Notes under the pieces: model-generated
Databases searched by the model: none
Told to the model about the DNA's origin: nothing
Seen by the model: the letters and a program-made list of their open reading frames with translations, nothing else
Translations under genes and position numbers: made by a program
Shown here: piece after piece, positions 1 to 12,366 of the stretch
How positions within the stretch are numbered: the first letter of the stretch is position 1
How the letters are laid out: each line of letters begins with the position of its first letter
NCBI RefSeq assembly: GCF_964355755.1
Contig: NC_092676.1
Span: 1,842,288-1,906,287, forward strand
Direction: 5' to 3'
Length of the DNA: 64,000 nucleotides
DNA from: Antedon mediterranea
Lineage: Eukaryota > Echinodermata > Crinoidea > Comatulida > Antedonidae

Positions 1-1552
1 AAAATCCAACATCCCCCAATTTGCACGCACTATATACAGCTGGATACGCCAACGACTGTGATCAATTTCCCGAATTTAATCCTTGATAAAATCTGTTACG
101 ATTAAGCTAGTAGGAGTAGATAGACCGGACAAGGTTGGTGGTACACCTATCACAGCAACTGAACTTTCCAATCACTGACAGTAGGTTGTACTACGTCACA
201 GTTCCCACTTCCGACGTCAATTTTTCCTGTACAACCTACTTAAACAATATTACTATTCAGTACAAAAGCCAGCTTGTTTATTTGCAGCTATACTTCTATT
301 AACCACACCTCACAATTGAATGGATTAAAACAACTGAACGATAGTTGATCAAGTAACGCTCCGATAATCATAATAATATTTTATTTGAAAAACATGTCGG
401 CTCTTATGTCAGATTATTAGATGAGTAATATTATTATGAATTCGCAAAATTAGTCATTAAATAAAAGAATATAGAACAGGTTTTGATTATAGTAACCATC
501 ATGTCTACATAATAAATATAGAATTTAACCTTGATGTGAAGGATATGTTTTATTTATTCAAATTATATTGCTATCAAAAATTGTTCTCGAAGCCGAAATT
601 GCAAGTTTTACAAAAAAGCAGCGACCTCCTAAGTGTGGATAAATTTATTTTTAAATTATGTAGGACACAAAAATAATGTAGTGTTTTTTCCTGTGCACAA
701 GACCAACAGCTAATCTCCCATTTGAAGGATGAGGAATGAGTTTAAAACATATTTTATATCTTTAAGATTTTGAATAGGCTATTTTGGGGTTTTAATAAAA
801 TTATTCACTTCTGTAGAAAAAAAAATCCATTATTTAACTTTTAAAAAGACAAAAAAAAACGGTTTTACCCAAAAAACCATTGTCTGACAGACAATTTAGG
901 TATATTTTGGTTTAATACATTTTTTTCAGGGAAAAAAACTTTTTTTTTCGATCCAGTTTTTGGTCAAAGTGAATAACTATTATTAGACATTAAAATGGCA
1001 TATTGAACAAAAAAATGTTTACAAATAATTTTATATATATTAAAATTTTTTTAGGGGGACAATATATTTTTAATAAAATAAAATTTACATTTGGAGGTTA
1101 AGCATTGTTATGTCACAATTCGCTAATGATATAAACACTCATTGCTTTAATGTATTATATACAGTATAAACGGTTATCATTTGAATTGAGTTTGTATAGA
1201 TTGCCGTTTGTATATATTAGCGTGGCATTTGATGATTTTAAATGAGACACTGTACAGATTGCAGTCACATTTCTTGTGTTTAGTAATCTTTTAACATTTG
1301 ATGAGGCTTTAATGTATCACTACTGGGAATTTTATCAAAACATTTTAAATATCACATGTTTATAAAAAATAACTGATTACATTCAATGCCTGTATTGATT
1401 CCATTTCTAAAATAAAAACTTCTTTTATAAATTAATTTATATATTTACCTTACTAAAACCTAAAAAATAAGAGTAATATTTCTTTTGTCAACTAAATTAG
1501 TTAATTGTCTTTTTATCCAAAATTTAACATATCAGAGATGACTTGCCAGGTT
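1..1552. other. noncoding AT-rich stretch
   Basis: No exon, RNA gene or clear repeat was recognised. There are several poly-A and poly-T runs around 800-1080. It may be the far downstream part of the CNK gene on the minus strand or intergenic DNA; I could not decide. Confidence 0.5.
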
Positions 1553-1713
1553 TAAAGCTCTGTCTACACTATCAAACTTTATGTGAAAAAAATGTAATGT
1601 GCCCATATGGACATGAAGATGTCATATCACTACCATATGTAGGCACACTACCATTATTTGGGCACATAACACTTTTTTGTCACATAAAGTTTGATAGTGC
1701 AGACAGAGCTTTA
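1553..1713. mobile_element. MITE family 1, copy 1
   Basis: Near-perfect terminal inverted repeats starting AGCTCTGTCTACACTATC, flanked by TA. The core holds the family's alternating blocks (GTGCCCATAT...GACATGA, then ATCACTACCATAT). The same element occurs 13 times in the window. No coding capacity; the TA flank and inverted ends suggest mobilisation by a Tc1/mariner-type transposase encoded elsewhere (inference). Confidence 0.9.
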
Positions 1714-1837
1714 GAATGACTCTGTAGTCAGAGTCATTTCTCACCCAGCAAAAAAAATGTTAGTTCTTCTCTTCAGATATAATGACTTAATTTAACTCTG
1801 TCTTGAAAATGTTGCAAATCAGAAGGGGGACATACTC

Positions 1838-1986
1838 TAAAGCTCTGTCTACACTATCAAACTTTATGTGACAACAAAATGTGATGTGCCTATATATGGA
1901 CATGATGATGTCATATCACTACTTATGCAGGCATATTCCTACCATATATTGGCACATCACACATAGTAATGTATAGACATGGCTTA
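1838..1986. mobile_element. MITE family 1, copy 2 (decayed right end)
   Basis: The left inverted repeat is intact; the right end is degraded to a form like CATAGTAATGTATAGACATGGCTTA. It lies 125 bp from copy 1 in the same orientation. Confidence 0.8.
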
Positions 1987-2779
1987 TACATACTTCCCTG
2001 TTGTTGTCATGCATGCTATCAAAGCAGACCTCCTCTCTAACTATGTTTCCCACTGGGCTACATTATACAACCTTTTGTCATTTTCTGGGCCTTGCAAACA
2101 ATTTCAAACAAGGAAATACTAAGTCTACCAAAATAAACACAAAAATAACCCCACCATCATGAAGTAAACACACTCACCTAATCTAGGTACTTCAACAATG
2201 CAATCATGACATTACAACCTGCATGGTCGAAATCAACAAGTAGCCCTACATTCAACACAGTTATACTTTACTATACAATCAATTCTGAACAGTCAAATAC
2301 TACTAGTTGCAGTCATAAAAACCAGTGACACAAATCGACCTTCTAAGGTACGCAGGTGAAATTCAATGCAAACACAGAAGCCCAAGGCAAACAGGGTGAT
2401 GTTTAGCTACTAAATCCCTACAGAATACAATCAACTGGTTATGGTTAGCTACCTACAGTGCTAATGTCTATAGAAGATAACAAAAGTAAAAGAGGGTAAT
2501 AACAAAGGAAAAGATAACAATTGAATCCAACATACATACTTGTATTGTTGCAAGATGTCAGATTTGTTCAATACAGTATCTGAGCAGGAAACAATGACAT
2601 ATTTATTAGAGGTCAGGAAATAAACTTTTCTAGGTTTTCCCCCAGTATGATTACCTATTTTAAACCTATCAACAAAATGAATCTATTGAGTATTTATATT
2701 ACATTCTTATGTGAATACTAAACACACATGTCATGTTTGAGGTTGCTGCTGGCTTGGGATTTCTAAATTATGACACCGC
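1987..2779. other. noncoding stretch
   Basis: No exon, RNA gene or repeat was recognised. Confidence 0.45.
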
Positions 2780-2940
2780 CCCTTTCTCCTCAACTTTCTA
2801 CTTCCCCCTCCACCGCCTCCTTCCCCTCCACCGCCCCCTTCCCCTCCACTTCCTCCTTCCCCTCCACTTCCTCCTTCCCCTCCACTGCCCCCTTTCCCTC
2901 AACTTCCTGCTTCCCCTCCACTGCCCTCTTCCCTACCCCC
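2780..2940. repeat. CT-rich minisatellite, about 18-bp unit
   Basis: Imperfect tandem copies of a unit like CTTCCTCCTTCCCCTCCA. The strand asymmetry (pyrimidines on plus, purines on minus) keeps several frames open, which gives spurious low-complexity reading frames. Confidence 0.9.
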
Positions 2941-5071
2941 ACACTCCAGATATTTGGTGCAGAAGTCAAAGAAGTTAACAATCACAATTATCAAGATCAG
3001 AAAATGCAAACCTATTTTAACTGTGTAATCAAATAGTCATTTACCAATATAGCATTTTTCATAACATTTTTTAATGTTGTTGTTTTTAATTACATATTAT
3101 TTGCATCTGAAAGTTACAGTCAGTTATATAACATCTGGTGGTGAGAAGCCATGTTGGCAACACGCATTTCTAAATATATCTACAAGGTCGTGAGTGTCAT
3201 GCACGTACTCAATGAAGCATCATAATGAATCCTCTACCGCAATATTGAACATGAATCAGTTTCGACCTTGAGAATAAAATACACTCACCATATTTGTAAT
3301 CATTATCCTCAACCTAAAGATGACATAATGATTTATAATCGTTATCATTCTGATCATAATGATAATCAGGATTCAGTTCTAGTGGGTTATAAAATTATTG
3401 TATGAGTCCTGTTTTAAACAAATAAATGGTTAAATAATAAGTAAATCATCAATTTTCTCAAATAATTCCAAACATATGAAAATGAAAGAGTATATAAACA
3501 TAGGATTGTTTGTAGGCTATCCTTGTTATTAAGAGTGTTTTTAAAATGATAAATTGTTAGCACTGTGCAACGTTTAGTTCCAATAAAAATGGTTTTTATT
3601 TTGACTGCCATTGACCGTTGAGTCAACTACCGTATCTGTAATCTTTTTGAGCTTTTAACTGCTGTGTGATGTGAGTGCAATACATTTGGGTAATGACATC
3701 ATTAGTTTGTTGTTGATGATCATCACTCACCACAGTAAAAATTAAATTTTTTTAATCTTTTTTAAAATAAATCGCTTTTGTGTATGCAACAGGAACAGGT
3801 GGGCTGAAGATACAAAAAGTGAAGATATATACCTCCATGCTATTTCTATTTCACAAAAATTTAAAAAAAAATATTGTGGAATAAATTATCTAAAGAGATA
3901 AAGTCATCTCAAGCAATGATTTGTTATAAAAAGAATGTTTTTAAAAAGTCATACCATGATGTTAGCGTTTATATCAGGATATCCTACACATGATCACATC
4001 ATGATTTTGTTAACATAATGAATGAACACAGTAAAAGCATCTTATAGTTAAAATAATTGGCTATAAAAACTGAAAACTTACGAGAAATTAACTTCAATAG
4101 TGACAACGGCTCTCAACCCTTCCTTAATCCACAATGGTATAACTTCTTTATGAATCAACATCTTCCGGTTACAATTAACCCGTTAAAAGAAACCCCAAAT
4201 CATTACTAACAAGTGAAACAATTTAAGTAATAGAACACCAACTTAAAAATGTCAGAATTCTCTCCGCAACAGAACAGGAAATGGTTGAAAAGTTTTCAAG
4301 TTTCTTTCACAGCTACCATGAATTGACAACTTCATAATAGCATTTGAATAATCCTATAAAGGAAACTGACGACCGTCAGTGACAAAAAGGTAAACCGCTT
4401 TTAAAATCAAATCATTAAGTAAAGCCAACCTAATGAATGCAAAATAGACAATGACACACTATGGTACTGTACACCGACACTTGTCATTTACTGTGCTATC
4501 AAAATATTTTTTTTTACAAATTTATCTACCAAGCAGGAAGCCTTGAGGTAATTTTTTGGGACATTCCATTTAGTTGAACTTACTAGGAGTTCGTCTTGGA
4601 GGTACAAAATAACAAAAGTTTCTACCTCCATGAAGTACACCAACTGGGAGATAGTAGACCAATCAGACGCAGTGACAGGACAGGTAAATTAAACTCCCGG
4701 AGTGCCTCCGTTACCATGGTGAGGAAATCCCCAACGAGAGCTTCCTAATATTCTTCTGATTTCCTTCTTATTGTTTTAGTTTTCTCATTGCATTCACTTT
4801 CACAATTAACTTTTTGCATGTTGTTTTCAACTTAAAATTTTGCAACAAAGTTATTTATGCCAACTCATGCATATATAGAATTATTTAGATATTTCTTAAC
4901 ATAAAAGCTATTACATTTTACTGACCTGGGCTCCAACAAAACAAAACGAAATTTATGGTAGGGGTGTTGTATAAGTTGATTTCATTGGTTAGGTTCAACG
5001 TTCAATTGCAATAATTATTGGCGTCTTACTCAAAAACACTATATATAGAATAGTACCATCTGCACCTATCC
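2941..5071. other. noncoding stretch
   Basis: No coding exon recognised. At 4640-4740 there is a locally GC-richer segment with an inverted-CCAAT-like ACCAATCAG and the sequence ACCATGGTGAGG; this could be an unannotated first exon or promoter, but nothing else supports it. Confidence 0.4.
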
Positions 5072-5259
5072 TAAAGCTCTGTCTACACTATCAAACTAGT
5101 TTGACAAAAAAAGTATGATGTGCCCAAATATGGTAGTGATGTGCCCAAATATGGTAGTGATATGCTCAAATATGGTAGTGATATGACATCATCATGTTCA
5201 TATATGGGCACATCACATTTTGTTGTCACATAAAGTTTGATAGTGTAGACAGAGCTTTA
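5072..5259. mobile_element. MITE family 1, copy 3 (expanded core)
   Basis: Both inverted ends are present with TA flanks. The core contains three consecutive copies of an about 22-bp unit like CAAATATGGTAGTGATATGC, making this copy longer than its relatives. Confidence 0.9.
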
Positions 5260-6175
5260 GATCATAACATGTTATTAGCACATATCCTCTAAATAAATCA
5301 ACCTCACTTCTAAATATAACTGAACCTACCCCTCTGATTATTTCCCTCTATACCTATAATGTATATCACACCCCCACCCCTCCCCCATGTCATACATTTA
5401 ATTATGCATAGCTTTGTGTTTCGTCGGTTTCGTATGATGTTAAAATCAAACCATGGATTCTTCTGGAATAATGACTGAACACAAAACTTAACTTATGATC
5501 AAACAAAAAATTACATTTATTTTTAACAATATTAGTAAGAATGAAAACCACCAACAAATGATAAAATTACCAAAGTTGTGTCCATCATAGAAAAAAAAAA
5601 TCGATACCACATATCCGGGTTAATTATCTAGAATTAATACTTTAATTTTGTTTTATAGCAGGACATTGTTTCATCATGGATTACGATTTAAAGGAAAATC
5701 CATTTAAATATTACTGAGAACACAGAACAATGTTGGCTATTATCCCTAGTGTATATATTAAAATATTAATTAGTCAATTCCCTTAGGAAACCAACATCGG
5801 AAAACAGAACAAGGATTGAAAATAATGACAGGACACCACAAGATTTTACGGAAACATTTTTTTTAAATGACTAAATTTAGCTAAATAATTATTATTACAT
5901 AATAAATTGGATAATTTTGTACTATTCCTATATTTTTTTATAATTGATAATGATAAAAGGTGTATGTATTAGGATATGACAATGATGCTGATATTATGAT
6001 AAGAAGGGAAGCAGCACAAAGAAAAAGCTTAAGTTTCCACAATTAAGTAATGAGATAATGATAATAATGATGATGATGAGGATAATAAAAACGTATGAGT
6101 GAATAATGACAAAAAGACGGTTCATCTATTTAACAACAAAATGTTTACAAACATTAAAATGTTGGCAAACGGTTT
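5260..6175. other. noncoding stretch
   Basis: No exon recognised. An ATGATAATAATGATGATGATG simple-sequence patch lies at about 6053-6090. Confidence 0.45.
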
Positions 6176-6322
6176 TAAAGCTCTGTCTACACTATCAAAC
6201 TTTATGTGACAAAAAAATGTGATGTGCCCATAATATGGACTTGATGATGTCATATCACTACCATATTTGGGCACATCACACTTTTTTTTGTCAAATTAGT
6301 TTAATAGTGTAGACAGAGCTTA
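6176..6322. mobile_element. MITE family 1, copy 4
   Basis: Both inverted ends and the canonical short core are present; flanked by TTAA/TTAA, which includes the TA duplication. Confidence 0.9.
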
Positions 6323-7433
6323 AGGAAATATTATGTTCCGCTTGAATGAAGCAATCAAATGAAACAAGTGAGTACAGTATCCAAAACTTTGCTTTACATA
6401 ATTAGTATTATGAAATATCACAGAAAAGGAAAGTACAATCCAAGCTGAAATAAAAATTGCCAAGGTAAACTATAGTCATCCTTATCTAAGCTTCCTGATT
6501 CCATGATTTCCTTCCTGTATTCCCAACGGATCTAATCCATTCACTCCGCAATTTAACATTTCCTTCTGAGTTATGTCAACATTGAACCAATCATAAAAGA
6601 CAAAATCAATCTATCGCGACTATTTTGTATATAATAACATATGACCTGCTAGTTGTAGCGTTAAATATTGTCGCTGCTGTGTTTAATAGTTATACTGTAT
6701 TTTATTATTTATACTTTTGTACATTTCTAGAGCTTAGATTACATATTTCGATAAGGAACAAACAATGTTAAACAAACACTTTTACAAATGGTATACAGTC
6801 TCTTAAGGGATAAGCACTATAAACACAAATTATTTCAACAAACTTTCATATAAATTACATGCAATAACGATGTTATAAGAGAAGTCTGGTGACCCAAAAA
6901 ATATCTAGACTACATACAATGGGAGGAAGTAATAACAATTTAAAACTGAAAAAAACTTGAATGAACATAAATTTGAGAGCAGAAATACAGTAAACGTGGA
7001 TAAAAGGAAAATGGCTAAGAGAGTCTGATTTAAAAAGAAACAAAAACAACAATATCCAAATTAGTGGTAGGGGTCCTTCAACAACACAAGCAAAACACCA
7101 CATACTGCTACTATACTTAATAGTACACATACCCTAGACGCCAATGCATGTTAGTGCTCCTATCAACATGAATGAACCTCTCAAATATAACCGAAACTAA
7201 CCATCTAAATACTCCCTTCAAGTACTAAAGTCCATTAGCATCCATACAAACCCACATACAGTGTATTCAAAGTTGGTTCAAGGGTAGGTGAGAATGGAAC
7301 CAAATTGGCCCCTTTTTTATACCTATACAAAATACAACACATTTTGTAGTTTCCACTTTCCACACTTAGGCATTGCTAAAATACATTTGTCAGAATCTCA
7401 CTATCTTTATACACTAATGCAAAGGCATGCCCA
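6323..7433. other. noncoding stretch
   Basis: No exon or repeat was recognised; only short open frames in AT-rich DNA. Confidence 0.4.
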
Positions 7434-7505
7434 GTCCCAGTGGTCTAATGGTAGAGTGCCTGCATATCAAGCACAAGTTTCCAGGTTCATGTCTTAGTTG
7501 GGTAA
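7434..7505 (+). repeat. tRNA-like relic (SINE head or tRNA pseudogene)
   Basis: It contains an A-box-like AGTGGTCTAATGGTAGAGTG and a B-box-like AGGTTCATGTC, with an anticodon-like hairpin TGC-ATATCAA-GCA and weakly pairing CCCAGT/TTGGG ends. The T-stem does not pair properly, so a working tRNA is unlikely. Confidence 0.45.
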
Positions 7506-8610
7506 ATTGTATTCAAAGATTTTGTCCAGGTCTTTTTTTTTTTATTAACCATGACTTTTAATTTTTTACAGAATCAAATCGCGGACTGGTTACCGTTTAC
7601 AACTTTAAAAATGTACTTAAAAGCATTCCAAACACTTTTATGTTCCTCAAGCCTATACAAAAAGATAACAATCTTTATCAGCTATTTCACAATGCACCAT
7701 TTAACTCCTTTTCACAACCAAACGATTACTGACCTACAGCAGGTAAACTTGTCTTACCTTTTACTTTTGAAAAACCTTTGCAACAACTGACCCATGGTCA
7801 AGCACTTCCTTCCAGTCCAATTTTGAGTCCCGTCCTAACGCCAAATTCTGTTCTATATCGTGTTTACACAAACAATACAATATTCCATTTATACCAACGC
7901 AACAAAGCAATTGTTAGTGTTTAACCAAACTATGTACTATAACTCCTACACTAAAAATATTTAATTATATTTATCCAAGGTTCTGCTACTATATAACCCT
8001 TGCATGGTATCCTGTATAAGTCTATTGATGACATCACAAACACAGAGAATTACTTGAATCGCTCACAGCACTTAGCCTCCAAATAATAATTCACCTTTCG
8101 AAGCATTACAAAGTGATTTCTTTTCTTTGTAAAAACTGCCAGACTTGTTGAATTCATGCAAATAAAATAAACTATTAGAAATTGAGCCTTTCCCTATTGT
8201 TTGCACGTTTTTAGTTCCTGTTTTGCAAACTGCAACATAATCTAAACAAGGAAATTTACCAATGAAATGAGAGCTATAGACATTTACAGACCTATCACAG
8301 ATTAGAGATTTTCAGCATGATATAGAAGAAGTTAATGGGCTGTTAGGCAATAACCGCTTGCTTTTGATAACATTCCTACGTAATAACAAACTTTAATGTT
8401 TAAATCAAGAATAAGGGAGAATAAGACAATGAGCACAAATTAATACTTATAGGCCTACGTGCTCTTAAATTGCAGTAGACGAGAACTAAAATTAAACGGT
8501 TTGATTTGAAAGTGATAATACATTTTTTTCATAACATTTTTAGAAAATTATTTTTACTTTCAAACCAAACTGTTACTTTAAACTTGTTTGCAACATCAGG
8601 AAATAGATAC
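7506..8610. other. noncoding stretch
   Basis: No exon recognised. A run of T followed by an acceptor-like TTTTTTACAG at about 7562-7571 precedes a 220-bp open stretch, but the predicted peptide is hydrophobic and unrecognisable. Confidence 0.35.
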
Positions 8611-8797
8611 TAGGCTCTGTCTACACTATCAAACATGTGATGTGGCCATATATGGACATGATGATATCACTACCATATTTGGGCATATCACTACCATATT
8701 TAGGCATATCACTACCATATTTGGGCATATCACTACCATATTTAGGCATATCACACTCTTTTTTTTCAAACTAGGTTAATAATGTAGACAGAGATTT
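8611..8797. mobile_element. MITE family 1, copy 5 (tandem core)
   Basis: Inverted ends are recognisable but slightly mutated (GGCTCTG... and ...CAGAGATTT). The core has four copies of a 21-bp unit like GGCATATCACTACCATATTT, the strongest core expansion in the family. Confidence 0.88.
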
Positions 8798-9295
8798 GTA
8801 TTGTCTACTTCATTCATCTGTAAGCTTGACATGTCATATAAGTAACTCTAAATTACATTTAAAAAATATCTATATATGTCGATGTTGTATAATATATTAT
8901 ACAGAATTTCATCTTTAGGCATAATTTCTAAAAATATGATGTTTCTTCAAACAAACCAGTACCTAGACAACTCTTAATAATCCAATCATCTGATTGGTCA
9001 ATTATTAGGGCAAGTATGAATATTCCTAATATGGAAAGTATTGTAGCCCAATTATACTCCTGGATAGTATAGTGTATATTTCCTCCATGCCTGGAACAAT
9101 TACATGACTAATTTAGTCATTAAGATTTTTCAAAATGTATATAGGTCTGTTTACAAATAAAAGTTTATGTTTTAATTTTGGTACACTACTCCAGCTAGAA
9201 ACCAGCTTCATAAAAAAAGAAAGAGGGCAGTAGATGAAATCAACTTGTGAAATTTTACAAATTTTGCCATCAATATCATTGATATAATATGTTTG
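8798..9295. other. noncoding stretch
   Basis: No exon or repeat was recognised. Confidence 0.45.
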
Positions 9296-9640
9296 AAGTC
9301 TTACAACTGAATACTCACAACCAAATACTCACAAAGAAGTCTCAAAAAGAAGTCTCACAAACTGCTCTCACAACCAAATACTCACAAACAAGTACTCACA
9401 ACCAAATACTCACAACCAAATACACACAACAAAATACTCACAACAAAATACTCACAAAGAAGTCTCACAAACTGCTCTCACAACCAAATACTCACAAACA
9501 AGTCTCGCAACCAAGTCTCACAACCAAATACTCACAACCAAGTCTTGCAACTAAGTCTCACAACCAACACTCAAAACCAAATATTCACACTCTAGTCTAC
9601 AACCAAGTACTCACAATTAAGTCTCACAATTAATTCTCAC
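9296..9640. repeat. CTCACAA-type degenerate tandem tract
   Basis: About 25 irregular 10-15-bp units built from CTCACAACCAAATA, CTCACAAAGAAGT and CTCACAAACAAGT. The plus-strand frame stays open for 114 codons only because the units contain no stop; the peptide is low-complexity and I do not call it a gene. Confidence 0.85.
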
Positions 9641-12366
9641 AAGTTTGAAAGATGGTCATAATCAATAACATCATTGTTATCCTTATCATCATCTCCTTCA
9701 TATCAACATAACATATTCACTTCATATAGCATTCTTGTTAAAGTAGCGGTTTAGTAGCTTTAGCATATTAAAGACAGCCGAATAAAGTTAAGCAAACTGA
9801 ATGTATATTAAGCACATAAAGTAAAATTAATGTTCTAAATATCCTATCTTCAACTAAGTATACAAGCCTAAAAGATTAGCAACATGAAGCAGTAGATTAC
9901 AACAAACATTCAAATTATTAAACTATAATCAACAAATAAATTCATATCAGTATTACTTCAAATCCAATGTTCATTTTATAGCACAGAGGAAAAATGGCTA
10001 AATTCTAAAAATCAAGATTTGAGATTCTGCCTACTATTATAGATCACAAGTTTGAGCTGGAGAATAATCTTGAAGATCAAATTAAAATCAATCAAGCATT
10101 TACAGTTAAACAAAATGATGAGGAACTGTTGTCATAACGCCTATTTATCAACTGATAATGTAAAGAAACATTTCTGTCTAGAATAGAATCTTGAACTGAA
10201 AAATACTAGAGTCTTCCAATACTGGACACCTTTGGGCTGGCCTAATATGTCTGATGGTTCTGCGGAAAGTCCGGTATTAGGAATGCGTTTCTAATGGTAA
10301 AAATGACTTTGGGATATTTTGGACCTAAGAAAAGACTGGTTTTGGGAGAGTTTCTGGTTTTATCAAAGAGTCCAGCATTGGAAGAGTTGACTGTATATAA
10401 AAGAGTCACTTGAACCTGACGGGAGACACTCTCTACACTATAGCCCTACTGCAATTTAAGTATTAAATCTGAAATGCTACGAAATACTATAGTTCAAAAA
10501 ATGAATTATGATAGAAGCAAAGGTGTTAGATTTTTAAAGCTGATGTACAAAATAAGTTTTTGAGTAATGAAAAATTAAATAAGTAGTTAATAAGGATTGA
10601 GAATCCAGCTTAATTAATACAAGTAAAAATAAAAGAGAGTTGATGGTGGTGAAGAGTGATTTCTAAACTCACAGTAAAAACAGTTTACCTAGTCATGGTT
10701 ACCTAGTTGACTGACAGCAGGCAAGAGAATAACCTAGCATTCTATAAACATAACAAATAAACCTAAATCTCTCAAAAACAACTTCCTATTAATAATATGT
10801 TATAAATCATAAGCTTTCAAATTTAATAATCAAATAAAATTTGCATTTTTTGTTAATATTGCAAGCAATTTATCTTATTAAAACTTTGCCAGAAAGTTAA
10901 AATAAATATATACTTGACACATATCCTTTTAGATTCTTTATTATTTCATTTTCAGAATTTATTTTTTTAATCTAAAAAAAAGTTTGATAGAAAAATGTGT
11001 TTTATCTGTTGAAAAATACAAACTATTAAAAAAATAACAATTGATATAAAAAGTATTTTTTCTTTACCTCCTAAGTAACTGGTTTTGGAATAAACTATTG
11101 GAACAAAAACGACAACTTTAAAATTAAAAACAAACAAACTAACAAAAAGAAAAGGGTTAATATTTCTCTAGTACCCACCCATTGATGAGGTATATTGTAC
11201 TATAGTACTGTAACCCGTAAATGGAAGTGATGTTGTATAACTGTATATATTGTATTAAATATGTATCATCATTAATTCTACATATACTCTAAATATGTTA
11301 ATTATTAATTTTATTCTAAAACACCATAAGGTAGTAGTTGATTAGCACCATTATTTGTATTTTAGATATGCTAATTAAATCTAAAATCAAACTATATGTA
11401 TAGTTATTGATTCAAATCCAAAAACATTATTTTTTAAATTTTGAATCAGAGTTAATTTACAAATTTGAACAAATAATATAGTAATATAGAAAATTCTAAA
11501 AATGCACTATTACTATATTAGTGATCATTTTTATCATTTTAATGAAATTAGTAAACCCATTATGAATAGATAAGTATATTAACATTACAATTCTCTCAAT
11601 ATCAGACAAGTATAGTATTGAAAAGAACTGTTTAAAGTGCCGACTAATATAATATATGAATACACAATAAATAAACCATTTGTTCTTATTGTTACATTAA
11701 GACATGAAGGCTTATCAAATTTGCAAATGAATACACGTACAACATGAATATCGTTTAATATATGAATATTCATTAAAATTTATGAATATTAATTAGTAAT
11801 ATTCAACAGTGAATGCATAACAACGAGTAGATGAGAAATGAACATTTCTTATTAAAATTTCAGTGATAAAGAATATAATGTAGAATACAATTAATGATAT
11901 GTATGATTTTGTGAGGATAATGTTCTTGTTGACTTTAATAATTCACTAAGAAAACTCGCAAAGGTGAGGAAACAAGAATACAACGTGCAAACAGTGAATG
12001 ACACAAGTATAATATATTATTGCAATAACTATTTAGTGGTGTAAAGACTAACTAAAGCACAACAAACACACAACAGTGGAGTTTGTATATAATGTAGTCT
12101 GAAGAAAGTTAACATTTTGATGTAGATTATGAACAAAACGGACAGAAATAACTCAAAAGGGAAAAATGCAGTGGCATAATACCTATGAGCACTTACTGGC
12201 TAAACCCAGGGGACCCAGAGCTTAAGGGATGAGCAGCCCCCAATGCAGACCAAGGGCCTTTTCCACCTGCGTTACACCACCGGGAAAATGGTCATAACAA
12301 AATTTACTTTCTTCAAAATACATATATATATAATGTGAAATTGAATACGTATTACATTGCATTTAC
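9641..12366. other. noncoding stretch, probably CNK intron
   Basis: No exon recognised. It follows a good splice donor at the low end of the last CNK exon found, so at least part should be CNK intron. A GC-richer patch at 12180-12290 looks like an unidentified repeat rather than coding sequence. Confidence 0.45.

Noticed and set aside
2733-3036. Overlapping open frames rich in Pro/Ser/Leu (plus) and Glu/Lys/Val (minus)
   Set aside because: They are translations of the CT-rich minisatellite in several frames; no gene-like start, splice or homology.
4640-4740. Possible first exon (ACCATGGTGAGG)
   Set aside because: Only a start and donor-like string; no downstream exon or recognisable peptide.
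9289-9633. 114-codon plus-strand frame rich in Asn, Thr, Gln, Ser
   Set aside because: Entirely built from the CTCACAA tandem tract, which lacks stops in this frame by composition.
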